From: Pseudarthrobacter phenanthrenivorans
Lineage (GTDB): Bacteria; Actinomycetota; Actinomycetes; Actinomycetales; Micrococcaceae
Direction of reading: 5' to 3'
Assembly (NCBI RefSeq): GCF_000813845.1
Contig: NZ_JWTB01000001.1
Location: forward strand, 44,886 to 108,885
Length of the DNA stretch: 64,000 nt
Part shown: piece after piece, positions 48,020 to 57,400 of the stretch
Layout of the letters: each line of letters begins with the position of its first letter
Numbering within the stretch: position 1 is the stretch's first letter
The notes under the pieces: generated by a model
Databases searched by the model: none
Told to the model about the DNA's origin: nothing
What the model saw: only the letters and a program-made list of their open reading frames with translations
Position numbers and translations under genes: made by a program

Positions 48020-49476
48020 TTATTCAACACCGCCTCAAAAATCTTCTTCGCATTAGGACTGGTCAGCTTTGCTCCCGCGTAGATGTCTACGCCTTCCATG
48101 ACGATCGTGACGCTGACCTTGGGGTTGTCAGCGGGTGCGAACCCGGTAAACCACGAGTTGTTGGTCCCGTTTCCGAGTTCGGCGGTGCCGGTCTTGCCCG
48201 CGACCTGCACGCCGGGCACCGACGCGCCCTTGGCAATGCCGTCAGTGACCACGCTGGTCATCCATTCGGTGATCTGCTTGGCGATCTCCGGGGTGGTGGA
48301 TGTCCTCAGCTGTGCCGGCTGCGGCTCATCAATGACCCGCAGGTCCGGCGAACGGAGCGTCTTGACCAGGCTGGGCGCCATCTGGACGCCGCCGTTGGCG
48401 ATGGCGTTCGTCATCATGTTGACCTGCAGCGGCGTGACGCGGACGTCCTTCTGGCCGATCGCGGACTGGGCCAGCCCGGGCGCGTCCAGGTTGTCCGGGA
48501 AGCCGTTGCCCTGGGCGTGGCCGAGCTTCAGCAGGCCGCCCACGTCCTCGCCGAACCCGAACTTCTTGTATTGGGCGGCGATGGCGTCCCGGCCAAGGTC
48601 CAGGGCGATGCTGGCGAACGGGGTGTTGCAGGACTGCTGCAGCGCAAAGGCGAAGCCGGCAGTGTCCCGCGTGTAGCAGTTGCCGCCCGCATAGTTGGGC
48701 AGCTTGTACTGGATGCCGTCGAACGGCATTTCCGCCGGGTTGGGCAGGACACTGTCCTTGTTGTACTTACCCGAAGCGAGGGCAGCGGCCGTGTCCACCA
48801 GCTTGAAGACCGATCCGGGCGCGAGGAGCTCGCCGGTGGGACCGCTGACGTTCTGGTTCAGGTTGATACCAGGGACCTTTACCAGCTCGTTCATGTTGGC
48901 GCCTTCGGCCGCCGCGTCCTGGGTGGCCACCAGGTTCGGGTTGTAGGACGGTTTGGACGCCATGGCCAGGATGGCGCCGGTCTTGGGGTTGGTGACCACG
49001 ATGGAACCGCGCTGGCCGTCCGGAATGAGGCTGTATGCCAGCTGCTGGATCTGGGGGTCGATGGTCAGCTCCACGGAAGCGCCCTTGGGCTGGTTTCCCA
49101 GGAAGAGCTGGCCCACCCGGTCCAGGAACAGCTGGTCCGAGTTTCCGGCCAGTTCCGCGCCCATGGCCTGTTCGAGGCCGGTGGCGCCGTAGTTCTTGGA
49201 GAAGTACCCGGTGATCCCTGCGTAGAGCTCCGGCTGCGGGTAGGTGCGCTGGAACTTGCAGGTTTCCGAGTTGGTTTCCGCGGATTCGGCCACCGGGGTC
49301 CCGCCGACGATGATGGCCCCCCGGTCGTTGCAGTAGTTCTGCAGGATGGCGCGCTGGTTGAGCGGGTTGGTTTTCAGGTCATCCGCGCCCACTACCTGGA
49401 CGAAGCTGATGGCGCCGAACAGCAGCGCGAACATGGCCACCGCGGCCACCCATGAATGTCGGATTGCCTGGTTCAT
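48016..49476 (-). CDS. pbpA: Class B penicillin-binding protein PbpA
   Basis: This 486-residue transpeptidase has a single N-terminal membrane helix (about 10-28). The active-site Ser is in the SxxK motif of [11 protein letters not shown], the SxN motif is SCN, and the KTG motif is in VAGKTGTAE. It cross-links peptidoglycan with its partner RodA. ATGA overlaps with rodA upstream and pknA downstream indicate coupled translation. Confidence 0.94.
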   Translation of the reverse strand: MNQAIRHSWVAAVAMFALLFGAISFVQVVGADDLKTNPLNQRAILQNYCNDRGAIIVGGTPVAESAETNSETCKFQRTYPQPELYAGITGYFSKNYGATGLEQAMGAELAGNSDQLFLDRVGQLFLGNQPKGASVELTIDPQIQQLAYSLIPDGQRGSIVVTNPKTGAILAMASKPSYNPNLVATQDAAAEGANMNELVKVPGINLNQNVSGPTGELLAPGSVFKLVDTAAALASGKYNKDSVLPNPAEMPFDGIQYKLPNYAGGNCYTRDTAGFAFALQQSCNTPFASIALDLGRDAIAAQYKKFGFGEDVGGLLKLGHAQGNGFPDNLDAPGLAQSAIGQKDVRVTPLQVNMMTNAIANGGVQMAPSLVKTLRSPDLRVIDEPQPAQLRTSTTPEIAKQITEWMTSVVTDGIAKGASVPGVQVAGKTGTAELGNGTNNSWFTGFAPADNPKVSVTIVMEGVDIYAGAKLTSPNAKKIFEAVLNK

Positions 49477-50861
49477 GCCTGCTTCACCGCCTCGGTCGGA
49501 GTGTCAATGCCGGTTGCCGCTGCTGCCCCGGCCGGTGGCAGCGGCGTGGTGTCCACCGGGCCGCGGGCCGCGTGCGAGATCAGCAGGAGCAGGCCCACGA
49601 TGATCCAGTTGGCCAGCAGCGACGATCCGCCGGCGGCAAGGAAGGGAGTGGTGAGGCCGGTCAACGGGATGAGGCGGGTGACGCCGCCGATCACCACAAA
49701 GCACTGCAGGGCGATGGCGAACGAGAGACCACAGGCCAGCAGCTTTCCGAAGGCGTCCCGGGTGCCGAGGGCGGCCCGGAACCCGCGGGTGAACAGCAAC
49801 AAGTACATCAGGACGACGGCGAACAGGCCGATCAGGCCCAGTTCCTCGCCTAGGGAGGCGATGATCATGTCGCTGTTGGCAAAGGGGACGAGGTCCGGGC
49901 GGCCCTGGCCGAGGCCGGTACCCACGAGGCCGCCGTTGGCCATGCCGAACAGCCCTTCGATGACCTGCCGGCTGCCGTTCTCATAAACGTCCGGGGAGAA
50001 GGCATTGAGCCAGCCGTAGACCCTTTGCTGGACGTGGGAGAACACCTGGGCAGCCACGAACCCGCCGCCCAGGATCAGGGCCAGGCCGATCACCACCCAG
50101 CTGATCCGGCTGGTGGCCACGTAGATCATGACGATGAACAGGCCAAAGAACAGGACGGACGAGCCGAGGTCCCGCTGGAAGATCAGCACGCCGATGCTGA
50201 CCAGCCACGCCGTGATCATCGGGCCCATGTCCTTGAACCGCGGGAACTGCAGCGGGCCGATCTTCCGCCCCGCAAGCAGGATGAGGTCGCGGTTGGAGGA
50301 AAGGTACCCGGCGAAGAATATTGCCAGCGTGATTTTTGCGACTTCACCTGGCTGGAACGTCATGGGGCCCAACCGGATCCACACCCGTGCACCGAGGATC
50401 TCGCCGGCGCTGATACCCGGAACGAGCGGCAGGATCAGCAGCAGCGCACTGGCCGCCAGGGAGATGAAGGTGAAGCGGCGCAGGATGCGGTGGTCCTTCA
50501 GGAAGAAGACCACCGCCATGGCCACCGCCATGGCGATCAGCGTCCAGCGGAGCTGGTTGTTTCCGGTGTCCTCGCCGGGCGCGTCAAGACGGTGGATCAT
50601 GGCAAGGCCCAGACCGTTCAGGGCCACCACGATGGGAAGTATTACCGGATCTGCATATTTAGCCCGGAAACGCAGGACGCCGTGGAACACCAGGGCGGCG
50701 ACCGCGAGGAGGCTGGACTGGAACCAGAAGTCCGAGTCGAAGGCCTTCTCCTGGTCCACACCCACCAGCATGTTCGCCCCGATGCCCACGGCCAGGGCCA
50801 GTACCAGCAACACGAGTTCGACGTTGCGGCGGGGCTTGGGCATGTTGCTTACCTGGCTCAT
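49473..50861 (-). CDS. rodA: SEDS peptidoglycan glycosyltransferase RodA (FtsW/RodA family)
   Basis: This 462-residue polytopic protein has about ten hydrophobic segments. SEDS signatures include ARVWIRLGPMTFQPGEVAKI and the C-terminal ALQCFVVIGGVTRLIPLTGLTTPFLAAGGSSLLANW region (conserved Pro and Gly residues). RodA polymerises lipid II; the partner transpeptidase is the next gene. It overlaps pstP by ATGA upstream. Confidence 0.94.
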   Translation of the reverse strand: MSQVSNMPKPRRNVELVLLVLALAVGIGANMLVGVDQEKAFDSDFWFQSSLLAVAALVFHGVLRFRAKYADPVILPIVVALNGLGLAMIHRLDAPGEDTGNNQLRWTLIAMAVAMAVVFFLKDHRILRRFTFISLAASALLLILPLVPGISAGEILGARVWIRLGPMTFQPGEVAKITLAIFFAGYLSSNRDLILLAGRKIGPLQFPRFKDMGPMITAWLVSIGVLIFQRDLGSSVLFFGLFIVMIYVATSRISWVVIGLALILGGGFVAAQVFSHVQQRVYGWLNAFSPDVYENGSRQVIEGLFGMANGGLVGTGLGQGRPDLVPFANSDMIIASLGEELGLIGLFAVVLMYLLLFTRGFRAALGTRDAFGKLLACGLSFAIALQCFVVIGGVTRLIPLTGLTTPFLAAGGSSLLANWIIVGLLLLISHAARGPVDTTPLPPAGAAAATGIDTPTEAVKQA

Positions 50862-52597
50862 TTGGCCGCCTCACAGGTGATGGTGGGGGTGGGCGTGGGG
50901 GAAGCCGCCGAGGGCTGAGGCGAAGGGGCGGCAGTGTCCGGGGCAGGTGGCGGTGCAGCCGCGCTGGCGGCCGGCTGGCTGGGTGAAGGGGCCGGGGCGG
51001 TGGCGGAGGCCGAAGGCTTGGGGCACTCCTCTTCCGGGGAGGTGGTTCCCGTAAGCTCCAGGTTCTTGACGATCCGCTGGGCATCGTAAAGGTCGTTGGC
51101 AGGCACCGTCTGGCGCACGCGCTGCTGCGAGAACGGCGGCAGCGAGTCCATCCGGATATCCGTGACCGCTTCAAGGGAGGACAGCTGGATGGGTCCCAGC
51201 CGCTGGGAGACGCCGTTGTAAATAGCCACGCGGGAATCGAATTCCCCCACGTAGTAGCGGGTCTGGGTCCAGGCGTAGCCGAGCCACAGGCCAACAGCCA
51301 CCACTACCAGCGCGGCGGCCGCAACCGACCAGGCCAGCCAGCGGCGCGGGCGCAGTGGCGGCAGGGCATCATCGGCGTCGCCGGCTGGTTCTGCCTTGTG
51401 CGTCAGGAGCGTCGCAGCGCGCCGTGCCACGGTGCGTCCGGCCACCGTGGGGATGGAGCCCGATTCCGCGGCTGCGGCCGCGGCGCCCACCAATTCGTGC
51501 GGGCGGGAAGCCAGCTCTTCGCGCAGTACCTCAGCGGAGAGGTGTTCCCCCAGATGCGGGTCAGTGCTGCCGCTCTCCGCGGCGCCTGCGTCCTTGGCGG
51601 GATCTGCGCTCCCGGTTTCGCTGTCGGCGGGTTTCTGCGCGTCCTTGCCCGGATCCTTGCCTTCTTCACCCGGTTCAGGGTCGGTTGGGGTGCCGTCCCC
51701 GGATGTCGTGGCGTCCCGGGAAACGGTGGGGGAGGCGGTGGTGGCCGGCGTGGCGTCAGCAGCGGCAGCGGGCTTGGTGCCCGTCACAGGAGGAACGATT
51801 TCGACGGCAGCCGTGCTGACGTCGTCGGGCGTTTCCTCCACGATGTCCACCATGACCACGGTGACGTTGTCCGGGGAGCCGGCCTCAAGGGTCAGTTCGA
51901 CCAGGGTGTCAGCGCATTCATGCAGGTTGTGCGTTTCGCGGACGGTCCGCTCCACGGCGTGTGCGGCGACGTAGTTCAGGCCGTCGGAGCACAGCAGCCA
52001 GCGGTCACCCGGCCGGGCGTCGAGGGTGTCCAGGTCAAGCTCCGGGCTGGCGTCAACATCGCCGAGGACACGCATGAGGACGTTCTTGTGAGGGTGCGTT
52101 TCCGCTTCTTCGGGCCGGAGCCGGCCTTCATCGATGAGCCGCTGGACGAAGGTGTGGTCAACGCTGACCTGCTTGAATTCCCCGCCGCGCAGCCGGTACG
52201 CGCGTGAGTCGCCGATGTGCGCGAAATGCAGCTTGCCGTCAGCCAGCAGGAGGGCGGTGACGGTGGTGCCCATGCCTGCCAGTTTCGGGTTGATGTGCAC
52301 CAGTTCCGACAGCAGGGAGTTGGCGGTCTGGATCTCGTCGGCCAGGATGGTCCCGGCGTCGTCGCCGTGCTCGGGGCTGTCCAGGTGGATCATGTCCAGG
52401 ACTGTCGCGGCCGAGGCTACGTCACCGCCGGCATGGCCGCCCATGCCGTCGGCGACGACGGCCAGGTGCCGTCCGGCGTAGGCGGAGTCATCGTTCTTGG
52501 ACCGGATCCGGCCGACGTCGGACCGGGCGGCGAAGCGCATGATGAGGGGCCGCTGCGCCGGACTGGAGCCGGTTGCGGGGGTTTCAGCCTCGGCCAC
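50858..52597 (-). CDS. pstP: PP2C-family Ser/Thr phosphatase PstP
   Basis: This 579-residue phosphatase reverses Pkn phosphorylation. Residues about 15-250 form the PP2C domain with metal-binding VADGMGGHAGGD, HIGDSRAYRLR and SPDNVTVVMVD. A long acidic Thr/Pro/Glu linker (about 255-385) precedes one membrane helix (WLAWSVAAAALVVVAVGLWL). The extracellular part ends in a Pro/Ala/Ser-rich tail. It stands between fhaB (3 bases away) and rodA (overlapping). Confidence 0.93.
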   Translation of the reverse strand: MAEAETPATGSSPAQRPLIMRFAARSDVGRIRSKNDDSAYAGRHLAVVADGMGGHAGGDVASAATVLDMIHLDSPEHGDDAGTILADEIQTANSLLSELVHINPKLAGMGTTVTALLLADGKLHFAHIGDSRAYRLRGGEFKQVSVDHTFVQRLIDEGRLRPEEAETHPHKNVLMRVLGDVDASPELDLDTLDARPGDRWLLCSDGLNYVAAHAVERTVRETHNLHECADTLVELTLEAGSPDNVTVVMVDIVEETPDDVSTAAVEIVPPVTGTKPAAAADATPATTASPTVSRDATTSGDGTPTDPEPGEEGKDPGKDAQKPADSETGSADPAKDAGAAESGSTDPHLGEHLSAEVLREELASRPHELVGAAAAAAESGSIPTVAGRTVARRAATLLTHKAEPAGDADDALPPLRPRRWLAWSVAAAALVVVAVGLWLGYAWTQTRYYVGEFDSRVAIYNGVSQRLGPIQLSSLEAVTDIRMDSLPPFSQQRVRQTVPANDLYDAQRIVKNLELTGTTSPEEECPKPSASATAPAPSPSQPAASAAAPPPAPDTAAPSPQPSAASPTPTPTITCEAAK

Positions 52598-52599
52598 GG

Positions 52600-53082
52600 T
52601 TACGGCCTCAATTCAATGACCGTCTTGCCGATTCTTACAGGTACCCCTGGCTCGACGGGCAGGGCACGGGTAAGTTGCTGGTCGCCCAGGTAGGTGCCGT
52701 TGGTGGAGCCCAGGTCCTCGATGAACCAGCGGCTGCCCTGCGGGAAGAGCCTGGCGTGGCGGCCCGAGGCGTAATCGTCCTCCAGTACCAGCGTGGCTTC
52801 CTGGGCACGGCCCAGCAGGATGGGGCTGGCGGCCAGCGGCAGGGTCCTGCCCTTGAGCGGTCCTTCGACCACCACCAGTTGCCGGGCCTGCTGCTTCACG
52901 GGTTGCGGCGGCGCCTCGGCGAGCTCGGGATTCCGCCGCACCTGGCGGGCCGTGGGGGCGCCGGCAGCGGCCTTGCGGCCCACCATGAGGTCCCGGCGCA
53001 TGGCCGAGACAATGCTGAAGATGAGGACCCAAAGGAGCAGCAGGAAGCCAAACCGCAGTGCGGTGATGGTGAGGTCGCTCAT
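52600..53082 (-). CDS. fhaB: FHA-domain protein FhaB (FipA-like)
   Basis: This 160-residue protein has an N-terminal membrane helix (LTITALRFGFLLLLWVLIFSIV, here split as LRFGFLLLLWVLIF) and a C-terminal FHA domain with LGRAQEATLVL, SGRHARLF and STNGTYL, the phosphothreonine-binding residues. In M. tuberculosis this protein links kinase signalling to FtsZ-FtsQ assembly. The start overlaps the fhaA stop by ATGA. Confidence 0.93.
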   Translation of the reverse strand: MSDLTITALRFGFLLLLWVLIFSIVSAMRRDLMVGRKAAAGAPTARQVRRNPELAEAPPQPVKQQARQLVVVEGPLKGRTLPLAASPILLGRAQEATLVLEDDYASGRHARLFPQGSRWFIEDLGSTNGTYLGDQQLTRALPVEPGVPVRIGKTVIELRP

Positions 53083-53816
53083 GCGTGGCCACCCGGGTTG
53101 GCAGGAAGCAGGCGGAAAATGATCTTTGTCCGTCCCATCGTGATGGTGGAGCCGTCGGTAAGTTCGGTGCTTCCGGAAACCTTCTGGCCGTTGACGTAGC
53201 TGCCGTTGGTGGAACCCAAATCCACTGCGCTGGTGACCCCGTTGGCCGTCCTGATTTCCAGGTGCCGCCGGGATACGCCGGTGTCATCGATGTGGATGTC
53301 CGCTTCCGATGACCGGCCCAGGACGATGGAGGGGGCGTTCAGGGAGTAGCGCTGCCCCTCGATGTCCAGCACCGGCTGAAGCCTGACCGGCTGCCGGCTG
53401 GGGGCCGCCGGGACGTTGGGCCTGGGCTGCGGGGCTCCGCCTTGGGACTTTTCGGTTGACGAGGCAATCTCGAAGTCACCGGCGCGCAGCGCGGAATCCC
53501 GGCGGAACGAAATCCGGACGGGGCCCTGGAGGGTGTAACCCTGGCTGCGGACGTGGTTGATGACCACGTCGCAGAGTTCCTCCGCCAGCGGGGTGCCCCA
53601 TTCCTGGGCCCGGGCAAAGTCGCCATCGCTGAGCTGGACGTCAAAGACGTTGGGGACCAGCGTGCGGCCGGCTGCCACGGTAAGGGCCTTGTGGTCCACT
53701 TCGCGGCGGAGCCGGCTGGCGATTTCCACCGGTTCGACCTGCGCCTTGGAACCGGTGGAGAAGACACCGCGGACGGCCTTTTCAATGCCACGTTCAACCT
53801 TGTCAAGCAGACCCAT
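53079..53816 (-). CDS. fhaA: FHA-domain protein FhaA (DUF3662 plus FHA)
   Basis: The start ATG 53816 (MGLLDKVERGIEKAVRGVF) is preceded by AAAGGAG at good spacing; the longer frame to 53885 is rejected. The 245 residues comprise a DUF3662 N-terminal domain (about 1-120), a Pro-rich linker and a C-terminal FHA domain with LGRSSEADIHI, SRRHLEI and STNGSYVNG. In mycobacteria FhaA binds the phosphorylated MurJ pseudokinase and restrains peptidoglycan synthesis. The matching pseudokinase gene lies at 10.0-11.6 kb in this window. It is the first gene of the operon. Confidence 0.94.
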   Translation of the reverse strand: MGLLDKVERGIEKAVRGVFSTGSKAQVEPVEIASRLRREVDHKALTVAAGRTLVPNVFDVQLSDGDFARAQEWGTPLAEELCDVVINHVRSQGYTLQGPVRISFRRDSALRAGDFEIASSTEKSQGGAPQPRPNVPAAPSRQPVRLQPVLDIEGQRYSLNAPSIVLGRSSEADIHIDDTGVSRRHLEIRTANGVTSAVDLGSTNGSYVNGQKVSGSTELTDGSTITMGRTKIIFRLLPANPGGHA

Positions 53817-54211
53817 GGTTCTTCTCCTTTCCCCCCGGTTCCGGGGCAGTAGTTGTTGCTGACCAGCACCTGCAGGACAGTTCACCGCCGCGCGGCCTGA
53901 CAGCTTTCAGCGGCCACTCCTACATCCGATACTACTTGCCACCCCTGCCAATGACCTTAATCCACAACGGCCGGGCGGCGCCGAAAGTTCGGCCGGGCAG
54001 GCCGCCGGGCCACGCCCGGGGCCGGTTTTCCGCGGCTCCCGGCAGGCCCCGCGGGCCTTGATTTACCCCCGCCAATAAAGCGATTGGACGGGTTGCGGCG
54101 GGCCGTCCGGCAGCCAATTGGTAATTTGCGGCATCTGTCCGTTATGCTTGATCTCGCTGCTTTTACGAGGCGCGGAACGGGAAACCGGACTGGCCGAGAG
54201 AAAGAAGTTGC
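53817..54211. other. fhaA-tRNA-Leu intergenic region
   Basis: No gene is seen. The region should contain the leftward promoter of the fhaA-pknB operon and the rightward tRNA promoter. I could not define hexamers with good spacing. The stretch at 53985-54060 is a run of GC-rich short inverted repeats. Confidence 0.5.
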
Positions 54212-54294
54212 GCGCGAGTGGCGGAACGGCAGACGCGCTGGCTTCAGGTGCCAGTGTCCGAAAGGGCGTGGGGGTTCAAATCCCCCCTCGCGCA
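54212..54294 (+). tRNA. tRNA-Leu (anticodon CAG)
   Basis: This 83-base class II tRNA has acceptor stem GCGCGAG paired with CTCGCGC, anticodon stem CTGGC/GCCAG with CAG at 54245-54247, a variable arm and T-loop TTCAAAT. CCA is not encoded. Confidence 0.96.
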
Positions 54295-54303
54295 CGCAAT
54301 GGA

Positions 54304-54335
54304 AAGAGCCCCGGTCTTAGGACCGGGGCTCTTTT
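54304..54335 (+). terminator. Terminator after tRNA-Leu
   Basis: A 13-bp perfect stem (54304-54316 with 54321-54333), loop TTAG and a T-run lie 9 bases after the tRNA. Confidence 0.93.
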
Positions 54336-54430
54336 GTGTCTTCCGGCGATTCCGGAGCTTGTCCGCAAAACCTTGCCTGCAAGGTCCTGAAACGCGAACA
54401 AGCCCATGAACGCTGCGGCGGAGGCGGCTC

Positions 54431-55138
54431 CTACTGGCTGGACGGGCGCGCCGAAGCCTTGAACCGGCGTCGTGAATTGGCCAGGTGGGTGCGCATGGCC
54501 GCGGCCGCCGCCGCCCCGTCACGGTCGGCGATGGCGTCCAGGATGGACCGGTGCTCCTGCACAACCTGGTCGAAATGGTCCCGGGCGTAGTGTTCGACGC
54601 CGGTCATCAGGCGGGTGCGGGGCATGGCAATCATGGTTTGCCCCAGTGAGGCCAGGCAGTCGGAGTAAAAGGGATTGCCTGACGCGGCGGCCACTGCCCG
54701 GTGGAACTCGAAGTCCGACTTCATGGCGTGGGCGGGGTGGTCTGCGCTGTCACTGAAGGCATCCAGCGCCGCCGTAACCGCGCGCAACTGCCGCTCCGTG
54801 TGGTTCCGCGCCGCCAGTGCCGCGGCTTCCGTCTCCACTCCCATCCGGAAGGCCAGCAGGTGCAGCCTGTCCTCGGTGGTGGCCACCGGGCGGCCTCCGG
54901 GCACTGGCGGGGGACCGTCCGCAGGGGGAGTGAGGGCGAAGCTGCCGCGTCCGCGTTCGGTTTCCACCAGCCCCTCGGCCTGCAGCCGGGTGAGCGCGGC
55001 ACGGACCACAGTCCTGCTGACGCCGAAATCATTGATGAGCGTATTCTCGCTGGGCAGCTTCTCGCCCGGCTGGATGACGCCGTCGACAATGCGGGTGCGA
55101 AGGTCGGCGGCGAGGTCCGCGGTGAGGTTCCGGCTCAT
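54431..55138 (-). CDS. GntR-family regulator, FadR subfamily
   Basis: This 235-residue repressor has an N-terminal winged helix (LPSENTLINDFGVSRTVVRAALTRLQAEGLV, residues about 28-58) and a helical FCD ligand domain with the metal-site residues typical of FadR types (DFEFHRAVAAASGN; EHRSILDAI). It lies 18 bases downstream of the dehydratase gene on the same strand, so it is probably co-transcribed and controls the palindrome upstream of that gene. The effector is likely a sugar acid, by context only. Confidence 0.9.
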   Translation of the reverse strand: MSRNLTADLAADLRTRIVDGVIQPGEKLPSENTLINDFGVSRTVVRAALTRLQAEGLVETERGRGSFALTPPADGPPPVPGGRPVATTEDRLHLLAFRMGVETEAAALAARNHTERQLRAVTAALDAFSDSADHPAHAMKSDFEFHRAVAAASGNPFYSDCLASLGQTMIAMPRTRLMTGVEHYARDHFDQVVQEHRSILDAIADRDGAAAAAAMRTHLANSRRRFKASARPSSQ

Positions 55139-55156
55139 GGTTCCAAGGTTACGGCG

Positions 55157-56290
55157 TCAGGGTCGGGCCCCGAACTCCACGCTCTCGGTGGTCCAGGCGC
55201 GCGCCTGGTCGCTGAGGGTGACGCCAAGGCCGGGACGGTCCGGGACGATCATCCTGCCGTCCTTGGTTTCGAGGCGTTCGTTGAACAGCGGGTCCAGCCA
55301 GTCGAAATGCTCCACCCAGGGCTCGCGGGGGTAGGCGGCCGCGAGGTGCAGGTGGATTTCCATGGCGAAGTGCGGGGCCAGGCCCAGTCCGCGCTCGTCC
55401 GCCAGTGCGGCGAGGCGCAGGAACTGGGTGATGCCGCCCACGCGCGGGGCGTCCGGCTGGATGATGTCGCAGCCGTTCGCCGCGATGAGGCCCTTGTGCT
55501 CGGCCACGGACGCGAGCATCTCGCCGGTGGCAATGGGTGTGTCCAGGACCTGCGCGAGGTGCGCATGGCCTTCGAAGTCGTAGGCGTCGAGGGGCTCTTC
55601 GATCCAGACGAGGTCGAAATCCTCCAGCCGGCGGCCCATGCGCAGGGCGGTGGCGCGGTCCCACTGCTGGTTGGCGTCGACCATAAGGGGCACGTCAGGA
55701 CCGATGTGTTCCCGGATGCCGGCCACTCTGCGCAGGTCCTCCCTGCTGTCCGGGAGGCCCACTTTGATCTTGATGCCGCCGATGCCCTCCTCAATGGACT
55801 GCGTGGCGCGTGCCTTGACCTCGTCCAGGGTGGCGTTCAGGAAGCCGCCGGAGGTGTTGTAGGTCCGCACGGAGTCACGGTACGAGCCAAGGAACTTGGC
55901 CAGCGGCAGCCCCGCACGCTTGGCCTTGAGGTCATACAACGCGATGTCGACGGCGGCGAGGGCCTGGGTGGCGACGCCGGAGCGGCCGACGGAGGCGCCG
56001 GCCCACAGGAGCTTGGTGTAGATCCTGGCGATGTCGTTCGGGTCCTCGCCGATCAGGCCTTCGGCAACCTCCTTGGCATGCGCGTACTGGGCGGGACCGC
56101 CGGCGCGCTTGGAGTAGCTGAAGCCGATCCCGGAGTGGCCCAGTTCGGTGGTGATTTCCGCGAACAGGAACACCACTTCCGTCATGGCCTTCTGCCGGCC
56201 GGTGAAGACCTTGGCGTCACTGATGGGAACTGCCAGGGGGAGGCGGGCGGTGGACAGCTTGACGTGCCGGATGAGGTCGACGGTACTCAT
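55157..56290 (-). CDS. Mandelate racemase/enolase-superfamily dehydratase, L-talarate/galactarate type
   Basis: The ATG at 56290 follows AGGAGA by 4 bases; 377 residues. The catalytic set of the mandelate racemase subgroup is visible: KIK at 174-176, metal ligands Asp205 (DANQQW), Glu231 (WIEEPL) and Glu257 (GEMLAS), and the base His307 (PHFAME). Overall sequence resembles L-talarate/galactarate dehydratases, which remove water from C6 aldaric acids to give a keto-deoxy acid. The acid substrate is an inference. It is controlled, by location, by the adjacent FadR-type regulator. Confidence 0.82.
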   Translation of the reverse strand: MSTVDLIRHVKLSTARLPLAVPISDAKVFTGRQKAMTEVVFLFAEITTELGHSGIGFSYSKRAGGPAQYAHAKEVAEGLIGEDPNDIARIYTKLLWAGASVGRSGVATQALAAVDIALYDLKAKRAGLPLAKFLGSYRDSVRTYNTSGGFLNATLDEVKARATQSIEEGIGGIKIKVGLPDSREDLRRVAGIREHIGPDVPLMVDANQQWDRATALRMGRRLEDFDLVWIEEPLDAYDFEGHAHLAQVLDTPIATGEMLASVAEHKGLIAANGCDIIQPDAPRVGGITQFLRLAALADERGLGLAPHFAMEIHLHLAAAYPREPWVEHFDWLDPLFNERLETKDGRMIVPDRPGLGVTLSDQARAWTTESVEFGARP

Positions 56291-56351
56291 GGATTCTCCT
56301 AGGGGCGGGACCGGGGCTCCTTCGCCCACCCTCTTAGGTTATAAGTCTTCA

Positions 56352-56366
56352 ACTTGTATTACAAGT
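56352..56366. promoter_or_regulatory. Palindromic operator of the dehydratase/GntR unit
   Basis: ACTTGT-ATT-ACAAGT is a perfect inverted repeat with the TTGT...ACAA centre of FadR-type operators. It overlaps the -35 position of a leftward promoter whose -10 TATAAC is the complement of 56338-56343. Confidence 0.65.
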
Positions 56367-56444
56367 AGCTCTTGATCCGTGCGGTCCACCACTCCTGCTG
56401 CCCCAGGCGGAATAGGGGCGGGCCTGAACGCTGTTGATGCAGGA

Positions 56445-57374
56445 ATGAAGGCAATGACGTACAGCGAATATGGCAGTCCCGACGTCCTTGAGCTGACCGA
56501 GCAGCCCGTGCCGAAAGTTGGGCCCGGCATGGTCCTGGTTAAAGTGAAGGCAGCGGCAGTCAACCCCGTCGACTGGAAGATCATGGCCGGCTACCTCGAC
56601 GCGGCCATGGACCTGCAGTTCCCCGCAGTCCCGGGCTGGGACGTGGCGGGCGTGGTGGAATCCGTGGGTATCGATTCGCGCCAGTTCAAGCCCGGAGACG
56701 AAGTGATCGCCTATGGACGCAAGGACTACGTCCACGGCGGCAGCTTTGCCGAATATATTGCCCTCCCCGAAAGGCTCCTGGCCCGGAAGCCTGCCTCCCT
56801 TGACTGGAACGCCTCTGCCGGGCTGCCGTTGGCGGGTTTGACCGCCTACCAGGTCCTGAACCGGCTGGGCCTGGCGTCTGGTGAAACCGTGCTGATCCAT
56901 GGCGGTGCCGGCGGCGTGGGATCCCTCGGTATCCAGATCGCCGTGGCCATGGGTGCCGATGTCATCGCGACGGCATCGGAAAAGAACCATGATTTCCTGC
57001 GCTCCCTGGGCGCGCATCCCGTCGCGTACGGTGAGGGCCTTGCCGGCCGGATCAGGTCCCTCCGCCCGGACGGAGTGGAGGTAGTGGCCGATTTCGTCGG
57101 CGGCAACCTCGAGGCCACCCTGGCGGTCCTTGCCGACGGCGGCCGGCACGCCTCCATTGCCGACAGCGACGTTGAGGAACACGGCGGCACGTGGATGTGG
57201 GTCAGCCCTGTCGGTGCCGATCTGCAGGAGCTTGCCGACCTGGTGGACGACAGGAAGATGCATGTTGAGGTGGCCGAGGTGTTTCCCCTGGCCCAGGCGG
57301 CGGACGCGTTCCGCCTCAACATGGCAGGCCATACCCGCGGCAAGATCGTGGTGGCAGTGGACCAGGCCGCCTGA
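56445..57374 (+). CDS. NADP-dependent quinone-oxidoreductase-like protein (MDR family)
   Basis: This zinc-free medium-chain dehydrogenase/reductase of 309 residues begins MKAMTYSEYGSPDVLELTEQ. It has AAAVNPVDWKIMAGY, the nucleotide motif GGAGGVGSLGIQIA and YxGSFAEY-like GGSFAEYIAL. It probably reduces quinones or activated double bonds with NADPH. ATG 56445 matches the family's MKA start; ATG 56454, with AGGA better placed, is an alternative. It is divergent from the dehydratase and shares the operator region, so the FadR-type regulator might also affect it. Confidence 0.88.
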   Translation: MKAMTYSEYGSPDVLELTEQPVPKVGPGMVLVKVKAAAVNPVDWKIMAGYLDAAMDLQFPAVPGWDVAGVVESVGIDSRQFKPGDEVIAYGRKDYVHGGSFAEYIALPERLLARKPASLDWNASAGLPLAGLTAYQVLNRLGLASGETVLIHGGAGGVGSLGIQIAVAMGADVIATASEKNHDFLRSLGAHPVAYGEGLAGRIRSLRPDGVEVVADFVGGNLEATLAVLADGGRHASIADSDVEEHGGTWMWVSPVGADLQELADLVDDRKMHVEVAEVFPLAQAADAFRLNMAGHTRGKIVVAVDQAA

Positions 57375-57400
57375 TCAGGGGGCGCGGTCGACGACGGCGG

